Below are positions 25,098-33,043 of a stretch of 64,000 bases of DNA, one piece after another. The DNA comes from CAYXDO01 sp964463485 (GTDB taxonomy: Bacteria; Myxococcota; Kuafuiibacteriia; Kuafuiibacteriales; Kuafuiibacteriaceae), in NCBI GenBank assembly GCA_964463485.1, contig CAYXDO010000013.1:45494-109493 (forward strand). Reading direction: 5' to 3'. Each line of letters starts with the position of its first letter. The first letter of the stretch is position 1. Below the pieces are notes generated by a model. That model did no database searches. It had not been told where the DNA came from and saw only the letters and a program-made list of their open reading frames with translations. A program made the translations under genes and the position numbers.

Positions 25098-26420
25098 TTG
25101 CGCCCTTCGGGTGGGTGGTGCCTCGTGGGGCTGATGATGACTTGGAGCTCCACCGGCTGCCGACAGAGCGTCGCTTCGGCGAAGGACGCGACGACTCCGT
25201 CGATCGACCCTCGACGGGAGCTCTGTCTTTCGGATCCAGGAGAATCCAAATGGGGCGAGGTCGCGGAGCTGGGAAAGCGCCTTCGCGTCGGACCCGCGAG
25301 CCCCGAGGACTTGGTCCTGCTGGGTGAGGGATGGGTTCGGATCGCGCGGAGGTCCGGCGATCCTGGGTTTTATCTTCACGCCGACGCCTGCTCGAAGCTC
25401 GCCCTCGAGCTGGTACCGAGCGACCGCGGAGCGCGCCGAATCGAGGCGCTCGTCGCGCTGAATCAGCATCAGTTCGAGTCGGCGCGATCCCTCGCCGAGT
25501 CGATCTTGTCGCAGGCACCCGACGATTTCGCCGCGCTTGGGATTCGGGGCGATGCGGAGCTCGAGCTCGGCAAGTACGAGGCAGCGACCTTGAGCGTAAA
25601 TCGGATGCTCGAGAGGCGACCAGACCTCGGTTCTTACTCGCGCAAGGCTTACCTTCTGTGGCTCGAAAATCATCCACGAGAGGCAATGGAGATGATGCGC
25701 CTCGCGGTAAGCGCGGGCTTGGACCCTCGCGATCCGGAACCCACCGCTTGGGCGTTCGTTCAGGTGGCGGCGTTCGATTTCAGCGGCGGCCGCTACGAGA
25801 GCGCGGAGGCCGTGTCGACTCGCGCGCTCGAATGGGTGCCTGAGTATGCGCCAGGCCTGGTGGCGCGCGGTCGGGCTCGGCTCGCGCTCGGCAAGGGCGA
25901 GTTGGCGGTAGAGGACCTCGAGCGGGCGCTGGAGCTCCGGCCGCTCCCCGAGCCGGCGTGGCTCCTCGGCGACGCCTACGAGTACCTAGGTGACTCGGCG
26001 AAAGCAGCTTTGGCCCACGCGCGCGTCGAAACCGAAGGCCGCCGCGGAGATAGACTCACTTTGGCGACCTTCTACGCCGTCAAGAACAAAAACCTCGCCG
26101 AAGCGCAGAAGATCATCACCGAGGAGATGAAGACTCGCGGCGGAATTTTCGTCGAGGACACGCTGGCCTGGGTGTTGTTCCGCCAAGGGAGACTCGACGA
26201 GGCGAGAGCGGCCAGCGATCGAGCCATGGCGCTCGGGACGAAAGAGGCCCGCCTCCTTTACCATGCGGGAGCCATCCGCATGGCTCGGGGAGACAAAACA
26301 CGAGGGCGTGCTTTGATCGTCGAGGCGCTGCAGAGGAGCCCGAAGTTCGATTGGACGGACGCCCAAGGAGCGACGCGTTTGGTCGGCCTGCCCACCAAGG
26401 AGGCGAGCCGTGAGAGGTGA
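25098..26420 (+). CDS. TPR-repeat lipoprotein
   Basis: A tetratricopeptide protein of about 440 aa. A TTG at 25098 gives a textbook lipoprotein signal (MRPSGGWCLVGLMMTWSSTG-C), whereas the longer frame from ATG 25017 buries that signal 47 residues in. At least eight TPR-like hairpins follow, for example DDFAALGIRGDAELELGKYE, AWAFVQVAAFDFSGGRYES and LLYHAGAIRMARGDKTRG. TPRs mediate protein-protein contacts. The 3' end overlaps the Cys-rich lipoprotein gene by 11 bp, so the two are probably one unit. Confidence 0.78.
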   Translation: MRPSGGWCLVGLMMTWSSTGCRQSVASAKDATTPSIDPRRELCLSDPGESKWGEVAELGKRLRVGPASPEDLVLLGEGWVRIARRSGDPGFYLHADACSKLALELVPSDRGARRIEALVALNQHQFESARSLAESILSQAPDDFAALGIRGDAELELGKYEAATLSVNRMLERRPDLGSYSRKAYLLWLENHPREAMEMMRLAVSAGLDPRDPEPTAWAFVQVAAFDFSGGRYESAEAVSTRALEWVPEYAPGLVARGRARLALGKGELAVEDLERALELRPLPEPAWLLGDAYEYLGDSAKAALAHARVETEGRRGDRLTLATFYAVKNKNLAEAQKIITEEMKTRGGIFVEDTLAWVLFRQGRLDEARAASDRAMALGTKEARLLYHAGAIRMARGDKTRGRALIVEALQRSPKFDWTDAQGATRLVGLPTKEASRER

Positions 26421-27363
26421 TCGGCGGGTCTGGATCGTGGCCGTGCTGTGGCCCTTCGCGAGCTGTGTGTGCGGCGAACGAGACTCCGCGCCCGACGCGT
26501 CACACGACGCGTCACACGACGAAGCGGGGACTCGGACCGGCTCGCTTGCGGCGGCCGGAAATGTCGCACCGAAGACGGCCGAAGAGTTCTGTCGAGCGAT
26601 CGGGATCCGGGACGAGAAGAAAGCCGAGTGCTGCCGGACCTCCGAGCAGGACCTGGAGGCGGAGTGTATTCGGATCCTTTCGCCGTCGACCGAGTCGCGG
26701 GCGGTCAGTATCGACCCTCGCGGGCTCGAAGACTGCTCGAAGAAGCTGATCGAGCTGACGGCAGACTGCGACTTCGTCACGCCGCGCCGAATGGCGCTGC
26801 CCGCGGAGTGCCGACGAGTCCTTCGCGGGCAGCTCGAGGCCGGAGACTCATGCCGCTCCAACCTCGAGTGCAAAGCCGGATTGACCTGCCGGAATCTCGC
26901 GCCAACTCGGCCTGGAGCCTGCGGACCGGCCGCTCCTCTGGGATCCGGATGCGGAAGCGGTCCCGACCCGCTGGCCGCGACGATCGGTGTGACGCTGGGT
27001 GGCCATGACGACGAACACCGAGAGTGTCAGGGTCGCTGCGTACGGGGCGGTTGTTCCGCTGAGTTGCTTCCAGGCGCCGCGTGCACGTCGAGCTTGGGTT
27101 GCCAGGTCGGAGCCCACTGCGCCCTGGGCACGTGTACCGAGGGTGAGTTTGCCAAGCTGGGCGCTCCCTGCACCGATGACTGCGAGCCTGGCTCGATTTG
27201 CCTCGAAGGCCGTTGCATCGCCCAGAAGGGGGCTGGTGAGTCGTGTGAGTTCGACGGTGAGTGCCGACGAGGCGCCTGCGTCCCGTCCGACGGCGGCCAG
27301 CGCTGCGGAGCTCGGTGCGGAGCGGGGCTCTCGCCGCCTCGCATCGAATCGAAGGGTCGGTAG
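26410..27363 (+). CDS. Cys-rich lipoprotein, paralogue A of convergent pair
   Basis: A 317-aa lipoprotein (lipobox FASC, Cys19). An HDAS repeat linker (two copies of a 12-bp unit) precedes a domain with FCRAIG...AECCRTS and DCSKKLIELTADCDFVTP. Cys-rich modules follow: GDSCRSNLECKAGLTCRN, GAACTSSLGCQVGAHC and GESCEFDGECRRGAC, resembling Dickkopf-type cysteine repeats common in myxobacterial secretomes. The same domain order appears in the convergent gene 27365-28204. Disulfide-rich surface protein; function unknown. Confidence 0.75.
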   Translation: MRGDRRVWIVAVLWPFASCVCGERDSAPDASHDASHDEAGTRTGSLAAAGNVAPKTAEEFCRAIGIRDEKKAECCRTSEQDLEAECIRILSPSTESRAVSIDPRGLEDCSKKLIELTADCDFVTPRRMALPAECRRVLRGQLEAGDSCRSNLECKAGLTCRNLAPTRPGACGPAAPLGSGCGSGPDPLAATIGVTLGGHDDEHRECQGRCVRGGCSAELLPGAACTSSLGCQVGAHCALGTCTEGEFAKLGAPCTDDCEPGSICLEGRCIAQKGAGESCEFDGECRRGACVPSDGGQRCGARCGAGLSPPRIESKGR

Positions 27364-27364
27364 C

Positions 27365-28204
27365 TCAACGAGACTGGCCGCACGGGTCGCCACAGACGCC
27401 GCTTTCGGCGCCTGCGGTCTTGACACAGGCGAGGCCTCGGCACTCGAAGGGCTGGGCGCAGGGCTCGCCGGCACCTTTCAGCGCCGGATCCGCGCCTGGT
27501 TCCTTGGGCTCGCACTTGGAGGCCAGGCACTGATACCCGGTGGGGCAGAACGCAGTGGAAGGACAGGCTCCGCCGGGGGGAGCGAACGCGACGCACTTGC
27601 CCGCGAGGCAGCCCCCCTCACAGTCCGGATGGCGCCCGTCGGGGCCGCCCGTGAAGGTGGCGAGGCGGTCGAAGGGGGGTGCGCAGAATGTCCCGGCGAC
27701 GACGGGTTTCGAACACCTGCCCGTCGTGGTGGCAGAGGCGCCCTTGCAGAACAGGCCCCCGGGGCACTCCAAGGACGACGCACACGCGTCTCCCTCGACG
27801 AGCTTTCCGACGATGGCCCCGGAGCAGTCGCGGGGCGCCGTGGGCATGAGGGGAGTTACCCAAGCGCACCCGTCGAGCTCGCGGCCCAGAGCCGCCTCGC
27901 ATCTCTCGACGCCACTGACCTCCAGCGAGACGGTCCCGCGCCCCACCGCACCCGCAAGCTCTGCCGCACAGACGTCCGCGAGCGTCGTGGGCGCGGAGCC
28001 TTTGAGCGTCGTGGGCGCGGAGCCTTTTGAACAGCACGCCTGCTTCCTCTCCAGAGGCACGCTAAACAGGGCGTGACAGAGCCGAACCACGAGAAGGTTC
28101 GGTTGGTTAGGGACATTGGCTGCGGCAGGTTCGGTCGAGCTCGCGGTGCGACACCCCAGCGCGAGCGCGAGGCCGAGGCTCAGAAGTTTCCGGAGGCCGT
28201 TCAT
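27365..28204 (-). CDS. Cys-rich lipoprotein, paralogue B of convergent pair
   Basis: A 279-aa lipoprotein starting at ATG 28204 (MNGLRKLLSLGLALALGC, Cys18); the frame open to 28438 adds an unlikely leader. It mirrors the neighbouring gene: LCHALF...QACCSKG, RCEAALGRELDGCAWVTP, DACASSLECPGGLFCKG, GGACPSTAFCPTGYQC and GEPCAQPFECRGLAC. It also has an 8-residue tandem duplication, KGSAPTTL twice, from a perfect 24-bp DNA repeat. Its stop is 1 bp from the stop of paralogue A, so no separate terminator fits between them. Confidence 0.75.
   Translation of the reverse strand: MNGLRKLLSLGLALALGCRTASSTEPAAANVPNQPNLLVVRLCHALFSVPLERKQACCSKGSAPTTLKGSAPTTLADVCAAELAGAVGRGTVSLEVSGVERCEAALGRELDGCAWVTPLMPTAPRDCSGAIVGKLVEGDACASSLECPGGLFCKGASATTTGRCSKPVVAGTFCAPPFDRLATFTGGPDGRHPDCEGGCLAGKCVAFAPPGGACPSTAFCPTGYQCLASKCEPKEPGADPALKGAGEPCAQPFECRGLACVKTAGAESGVCGDPCGQSR
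27981..28028. repeat. Perfect 24-bp tandem duplication inside Cys-rich lipoprotein gene
   Basis: Two identical 24-bp units (27981-28004, 28005-28028) add eight residues in frame to the minus-strand lipoprotein. Perfect identity implies a recent slippage event. Confidence 0.9.
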
Positions 28205-28313
28205 GGGCGGCGTTCTACGCGAACGCACGCCTTGCGTCGATGATCCGTTTGAGACCCAGGTTCGTACTGAAGGGGGCGAAATCCTTTCGCCCAATTTAGG
28301 AGGGAAAGACAGA

Positions 28314-29828
28314 ATGAAACTGAAGACATTCCTGGCCGCCGGGCTGGCCAGCGCGGGGCTCGCTTCGAGCGCCGCTGCGTCCAGCCACCGCGAGGCGTTG
28401 CCGGTGCTGAACGAGCCTTGCGCCGACAACACGGACACCTATGCCTGGGTTTCCGACGCGGTCCACGACAAGGTCTACCTGATCATGAACTTCAACCCGC
28501 TCCACGAGCCGGGGCAAGGCAATCAAGGTTTCCGGGCATGCAACGGGTATCGGTACCAGTTTCACGTGGCCAGGGGGGAGTCGCTGGAGAACCAGACCAT
28601 CTACAGGGTCGAGTTCACCAACACCATCACTCCTGAGGGCGCGTCGAGCCCCTCGGACCCGCTTGGCGGCGGCAACGAGCTCCTGTGGCAGCTCACCGGC
28701 GGCACCGAGACCATGAAGGTCACCCGCGTCAAGAAGGGCGTCGCGCAGGTACTCGGAGAGAACATCCCCGTGTTGCCGAACAACCACGGACCCCAGACCG
28801 ACCGCCTCGTGTACGGCCTCGGACCCTTCGCGGGCTATGAGTCGGGCGACCCGACGAGCCGCGAGGTGGGCTTGTACGACCAGGCCTTCGTCGACACCTA
28901 CATCGCCGGTCTGTCGAACGGGGCCCGTATCATCGCTGGGCAGTTCGACGATCCGTACCAGCTCGATGAAAAAGGGATCTTCGACCTCGTGAACCTGAGC
29001 TCCACCGACCTCGGTGGAATCCCCGGCGCGCGCCGTCCGCCGGCCGAAGATGTGTTCACCGGCTTCAACGTGTTCTCCATCGCCCTCGAGGTTCCAACGA
29101 GCGACTTCTTCCCCAACGGCGTTCCACACAACGGCACGCTGGACCCCGCCTCGACGGACAGCTTGCTCCGAGTGTGGTCTTCGATCAGCCGACGACGGAT
29201 CCAGATCGTCAACCCGAACAACATCATCACGGGCGTGACGGGAACCGGCGAATGGGTGCAGGTCGGCCGCAACGCCTTGCCGTTGTTCAACGCGGGCCTG
29301 AACGGAACGCAGCTCCACTCGCAGTATCTGCACACGTCGCCGTTGCACGACGTGAGCAACTTCGGCGCCAGCGTGTTGTTCCCGGTCTTGGTGCGTGACC
29401 TCGAGGCGCTCGGCGTCTATGCGGCGCTGGGCGTTCCGCCCGCGGTGATCGACGTGCTCAAGGGCCCCCGCCTCGACATCATCAACGCCATCAACCTCGG
29501 CCGGCCGATTCCGATCGCGGACGGCTTCACCGGTGACGTGATCACGCTCGATGCGGCGACCGACTCGAGCTTCCCGAACGGCCGGCGTCTCGGCGGAGGA
29601 ACTTCGGCGAACATGCATCAGGTCAACGTGAACACCGTGCTCATCAGCCTCATCGCGGCGGGCAACCCCGCCGCTGGCCTGGCCAAGGGCACAGAGACCA
29701 ACGACAAGGACTTCCTGTCGAGGTTCCCGTTCCTGGCGCCTGCCCACCAAGGACTCCTCCAAGGCCATGGCGGCACGAACGCCACCCCGCTGGCCACGCC
29801 TCCGGACCCGAACAGCCCGCAACCCTAG
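28314..29828 (+). CDS. DUF4331 secreted protein, copy 1
   Basis: A 504-aa exported protein. ATG 28314 follows a good Shine-Dalgarno sequence (TAGGAGGG, 28297-28304) and opens the signal peptide MKLKTFLAAGLASAGLASSA. The mature start SSHREALPVLNEPCADNTD with AWVSDAVHDKVYLIMNFNP is the DUF4331 signature, and VALEVPTSDF-type and LPLFNAGLNG motifs follow (here IALEVPTSDFFPNGVPHNG). The C-terminus has NDKDFLSRFPFLAPAHQG. DUF4331 proteins are secreted and of unknown function. A shorter paralogue lies downstream on the same strand. Confidence 0.88.
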   Translation: MKLKTFLAAGLASAGLASSAAASSHREALPVLNEPCADNTDTYAWVSDAVHDKVYLIMNFNPLHEPGQGNQGFRACNGYRYQFHVARGESLENQTIYRVEFTNTITPEGASSPSDPLGGGNELLWQLTGGTETMKVTRVKKGVAQVLGENIPVLPNNHGPQTDRLVYGLGPFAGYESGDPTSREVGLYDQAFVDTYIAGLSNGARIIAGQFDDPYQLDEKGIFDLVNLSSTDLGGIPGARRPPAEDVFTGFNVFSIALEVPTSDFFPNGVPHNGTLDPASTDSLLRVWSSISRRRIQIVNPNNIITGVTGTGEWVQVGRNALPLFNAGLNGTQLHSQYLHTSPLHDVSNFGASVLFPVLVRDLEALGVYAALGVPPAVIDVLKGPRLDIINAINLGRPIPIADGFTGDVITLDAATDSSFPNGRRLGGGTSANMHQVNVNTVLISLIAAGNPAAGLAKGTETNDKDFLSRFPFLAPAHQGLLQGHGGTNATPLATPPDPNSPQP

Positions 29829-29835
29829 ACTCTTC

Positions 29836-30142
29836 TAATCCTGCCTAATCCTGCCTAATGCTCGTCCTGCCTCAGGATCGGGCGCGGGCACGGGCACGGG
29901 CACGAAGTCCTCGCAGAGCCGCGCCGAATTTCGACGCTACTGGCTGGCGAGCTAGAGCTAGGGTCTCACTCATCGAGAGACAGCTTGGCTCTCTGAGGTG
30001 GTTCGCGCGTGGCGCGGACCATCGTTGATCTCCTCGACAGCCGCCGTGGTCCCGAATATGCCGTGCCCGTGCCCGTGCCCGTGCCCGTCCGTGCCCGTGC
30101 CCGTGCCCGTGCCTGAGGCAGCATGAGGATCAGGCAGGATTA
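29836..30142. repeat. 307-bp intergenic element with inverted ends and GGGCAC arrays (R1)
   Basis: This fills most of the 438-bp gap between the two DUF4331 genes. Perfect 11-bp inverted ends TAATCCTGCCT (29836-29846) and AGGCAGGATTA (30132-30142) enclose (GGGCAC)n around 29886-29913 and its inverse (GTGCCC)n at 30060-30113. The two arms could fold into a long hairpin. A core at 29891-29980 recurs almost unchanged at 52941-53023. No protein is encoded. It looks like a non-autonomous or REP-like element. Confidence 0.75.
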
Positions 30143-30266
30143 GCACCCCGCCTTTCCCGCTCGTCCACGCAGCTCCCAAGAGCCCGACCTTCGAAAGCGG
30201 ATACGACTCACAACTCCCGGATTCACCGATGGCCCGCCTGCAGAATTCAGGGTATGGGTCTTGGAA

Positions 30267-31610
30267 ATGAAGTCGCGCATCGCCCTGCTGACTTGCCTCC
30301 TCAGTGTGGGCGCGGCTAGCGAGGCCTTCGCGTCTGGCCATCGAGAGTCCCCTCTCAGCCTCGAAGACCCGTGCGCACGTCCGACGGACCTCTACGCTTG
30401 GGTGAGTCCAGGTACCCATGACAAGCTGTACCTGCTGATAGGACTCAATCGCTTCCCCAGGGGAGAGGAGCAAACTCGCCTTTGTGAGCAAGTCCGCCAC
30501 GACTTTCACATCACTTTGGGACCGGGAAGGCTAGACGACGCATTCCGCTACGAGGTCACGTTCCAGAAACGGCCGGGACCAAGACCAAAGCCTGGCCAGT
30601 CGCCCAGCGGCATGGACTTGTTGGGGCAACTCGACGACCACTCGCTGACATACTCGGTCCGACGCGCGAGCTCGGGCGGCGACGTGGTCCTCGGAGCCAA
30701 ACTCCCGATGTCATCCGTGACCGGGCTCGACAACGGCGGGCGCGCCTGGGTCGGGATTCGAGAGGACGGTGCCTACGTCGACGAAAGGGCGTTCGACGAT
30801 ACTTCGAGGCTCGTAGGAACCTCGAAGCTGCCGAGCGCGGAGGCTGGGTCCGACTCCCACGCGACGTACAACCTGCACCTCATCGCGCTCGAAATTCCGA
30901 CGTCCGACTTCTTCGGAACCAAAGAGCCGCCGCACAATGGCGTTGCAGGTGACGATACGCTCCTCGGCGTTTGGTTCTCTGCAAGCCGTCCTAGGCGGGC
31001 TGCGAACGAAGACCCATCGAAGGCTCCCGCCGACTCGTGGGTCCAGGTGAGCCGCCAGGGTCACCCATTCGTCAGTCCAGGACTCATCGCTTCGAAGGAC
31101 CGGCAGCGATACCTGCGCGAGCAGCCGATCCGCGACCTGGTGAATTTCGGCGCGTATTTCTCGAGCCCGGTGCTCGTTCGCGAGCTCGAGGTGGTCGGCG
31201 GGTACGCTCACTTGAACGCAGCGGCGCCCAGGGCTTGCGGCCACACGCGGGCTCAGCTCGAGGCGTTGAAGTCGGGTCGCGTGGACCTCCTCCAGCTCCT
31301 CAACCTCGATGACCTTCCGACGGCGGGAGCTCACCACGTTCCGATCGCCGAAGGAACCACCGGAGACGTCATCCGAATCGACGCGTCCACGGACTCTCGA
31401 TATCCGAACGGCCGTCGGCTCGACGGGGGATCGGCGCCTAACGAGGAGCAGGTCGACGTCATCGACCTCCTGCTCACTCAAATCGCGAGCCCCAACCCAA
31501 TGACGTGTCCACTCGCGGATGGGGTGGACAACAACGACCGAGACTTCATCTCGGAGTTCCCGTTCGGGGCCGCGCCCTGGCCGGACGTATCGGGTCGCGG
31601 CCGGCCCTGA
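30267..31610 (+). CDS. DUF4331 secreted protein, copy 2
   Basis: A 447-aa paralogue of the preceding DUF4331 protein. ATG 30267 starts the signal peptide MKSRIALLTCLLSVGAASEA. Shared motifs are SGHRESPLSLEDPCARPTDL, AWVSPGTHDKLYLLIGLN, IALEIPTSDFFGTKEPPHNG, DLVNFGAYFSSPVLVRELE and NDRDFISEFPFG. It is shorter through loss of internal loops. It converges with the FAD oxidoreductase with a 1-bp gap between stops. Function is unknown, as for copy 1. Confidence 0.86.
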   Translation: MKSRIALLTCLLSVGAASEAFASGHRESPLSLEDPCARPTDLYAWVSPGTHDKLYLLIGLNRFPRGEEQTRLCEQVRHDFHITLGPGRLDDAFRYEVTFQKRPGPRPKPGQSPSGMDLLGQLDDHSLTYSVRRASSGGDVVLGAKLPMSSVTGLDNGGRAWVGIREDGAYVDERAFDDTSRLVGTSKLPSAEAGSDSHATYNLHLIALEIPTSDFFGTKEPPHNGVAGDDTLLGVWFSASRPRRAANEDPSKAPADSWVQVSRQGHPFVSPGLIASKDRQRYLREQPIRDLVNFGAYFSSPVLVRELEVVGGYAHLNAAAPRACGHTRAQLEALKSGRVDLLQLLNLDDLPTAGAHHVPIAEGTTGDVIRIDASTDSRYPNGRRLDGGSAPNEEQVDVIDLLLTQIASPNPMTCPLADGVDNNDRDFISEFPFGAAPWPDVSGRGRP

Positions 31611-31611
31611 G

Positions 31612-33021
31612 TCAGTCGAATACTTTGAAGGCGTCGAAGGCTCGTATCGCGGACGAGTACCAGACCGAAGAGGGCGAACCGCTGGCCACGTGCCGGGCGG
31701 CGGCCTGACCCATCTCGATCGAGTGATGAATGTTCTGATGGATGAACAACCCCTGACGTCCGTTCGAGATCGCGTTCTCCAGTTTCTGAGCTTCGCTGAG
31801 TAACCTGGTCAGGGTGTCGCGATATCCGACTTCGTATAAGGGGTAGGCCGTCTCGATTCTCTTCGAAAAGCACTCGGTGACCTCATCGCGTCGTACGAGT
31901 CCCAGCTTTGCGAGGCCTGGCAGCACCTGCTCGAGCCGGTCGGAATCGGACATACGCCAGGTTTCGTCGCCCACGTCGCAGGTGATTTCGAGGCCGAGGC
32001 AGGTTCTGCCGCGCGGGCCCAGCGAAGGTGAGTAGTTCTTAGGCTCGAAGACTCGATTGAACGGAAATTCCGTCGAGGGCACGTAATACGTCTCGTGCTC
32101 GGACGCGAACGGCTTGGCGAGCACCAGGTAGAAGACCACCAACGCCCGGTAGCGAAGGCCCCCGGCCAGCCTGGTCACCGAGTCGGTCGTGAACACTCCG
32201 CCGAGGAATCGCGTGAGTGGGATGGTAGTCATCAACTCGTCACACGGGAGCTCCTGCTGGCCGGCTCCGTGCTCGACCACGACGGATCGAACGCGGTTCC
32301 CTGAGCGCGAGAAGCCCACGACGGACGTGGATCGGTGGATCGTGACGCCGAGCCTCGACAGCTCCTCGGCCACTCGATCCCAGATGTATCCCATGCCGCT
32401 CTTGGGATAGAAGTAGTTCGGTCGAACGATCTTCCTCGTCATGGTCTTGACGACGACGTCTTTCATGCTGAGCGCGTTCACTCGCTTTTGGGCCTGGTCC
32501 GACGACAGCTTCGACATTGGCAGGCCCCACACCTTCTCGGCGTAGGGTCGATAGAAGATGTCATAAAAGTAGCGGCCGAAGCGCTGCACCATATGCCCTT
32601 CGTAGGTCGACAAATCGAGATCGCCTCGGGCCTTGGCCATGGCGAAGTCCGCGAGGAAGAGCGCGGGCGTCTTCAAACCCATCTTGGAGAGGAGCTCGGT
32701 GGGCTTGGGTGGGTATCGGTAGAGTTGATCCATGAGCAGGATCTTGCAGTTGCGGCGGCGATCCAGGAGATCGTCCCCGATGAAGCCCCGGATCCAGTCG
32801 AGCGTGTCGGCGTGCATTCCGGCGTAGAGTCGATGAGTACCCACGTCCAAAGCAAACTCACCGTGGCGGAAGGTCGTCGCGATCCCTCCGACCTCCGCTT
32901 CTCGTTCGACGACCTCGACGTCGAAATGCCCGAGCTTGGCGAGCTCGTAGGCCGCCGAGAGTCCCGTGGGGCCGGCACCGAGGATGACTACTTTCTTTTT
33001 CGTGCGCATACCCGTCTCCAA
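31612..33021 (-). CDS. FAD-dependent oxidoreductase (amine oxidase/UGM-like)
   Basis: A 469-aa flavoprotein. The N-terminal Rossmann motif is VVILGAGPTGLSAAYELAK with VVEREAEVGGIATTF. LDVGTHRLYAG and KVWGLPMSKLSSDQAQKRV are shared with NAD(P)/FAD enzymes of envelope-polysaccharide and UDP-galactopyranose-mutase-like groups. The C-terminus has NGRQGLFIHQNIHHSIEMG. It is preceded by the sulfatase-superfamily gene on the same strand (22-bp gap), so likely cotranscribed. ATG 33009 is an alternative start. Substrate unknown. Confidence 0.8.
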   Translation of the reverse strand: METGMRTKKKVVILGAGPTGLSAAYELAKLGHFDVEVVEREAEVGGIATTFRHGEFALDVGTHRLYAGMHADTLDWIRGFIGDDLLDRRRNCKILLMDQLYRYPPKPTELLSKMGLKTPALFLADFAMAKARGDLDLSTYEGHMVQRFGRYFYDIFYRPYAEKVWGLPMSKLSSDQAQKRVNALSMKDVVVKTMTRKIVRPNYFYPKSGMGYIWDRVAEELSRLGVTIHRSTSVVGFSRSGNRVRSVVVEHGAGQQELPCDELMTTIPLTRFLGGVFTTDSVTRLAGGLRYRALVVFYLVLAKPFASEHETYYVPSTEFPFNRVFEPKNYSPSLGPRGRTCLGLEITCDVGDETWRMSDSDRLEQVLPGLAKLGLVRRDEVTECFSKRIETAYPLYEVGYRDTLTRLLSEAQKLENAISNGRQGLFIHQNIHHSIEMGQAAARHVASGSPSSVWYSSAIRAFDAFKVFD

Positions 33022-33043
33022 CGAACGATCTCGAACGAACGAC

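Noticed and set aside
28296..29822. 508-aa minus-strand frame
   Set aside because: Antisense shadow of the DUF4331 gene with Arg/His/Val-rich nonsense composition; the plus strand has signal peptide, RBS and family motifs.
30060..30113. Regular repeats that could be taken for a CRISPR array
   Set aside because: They are contiguous GTGCCC hexamers without spacers, and no cas genes are present.
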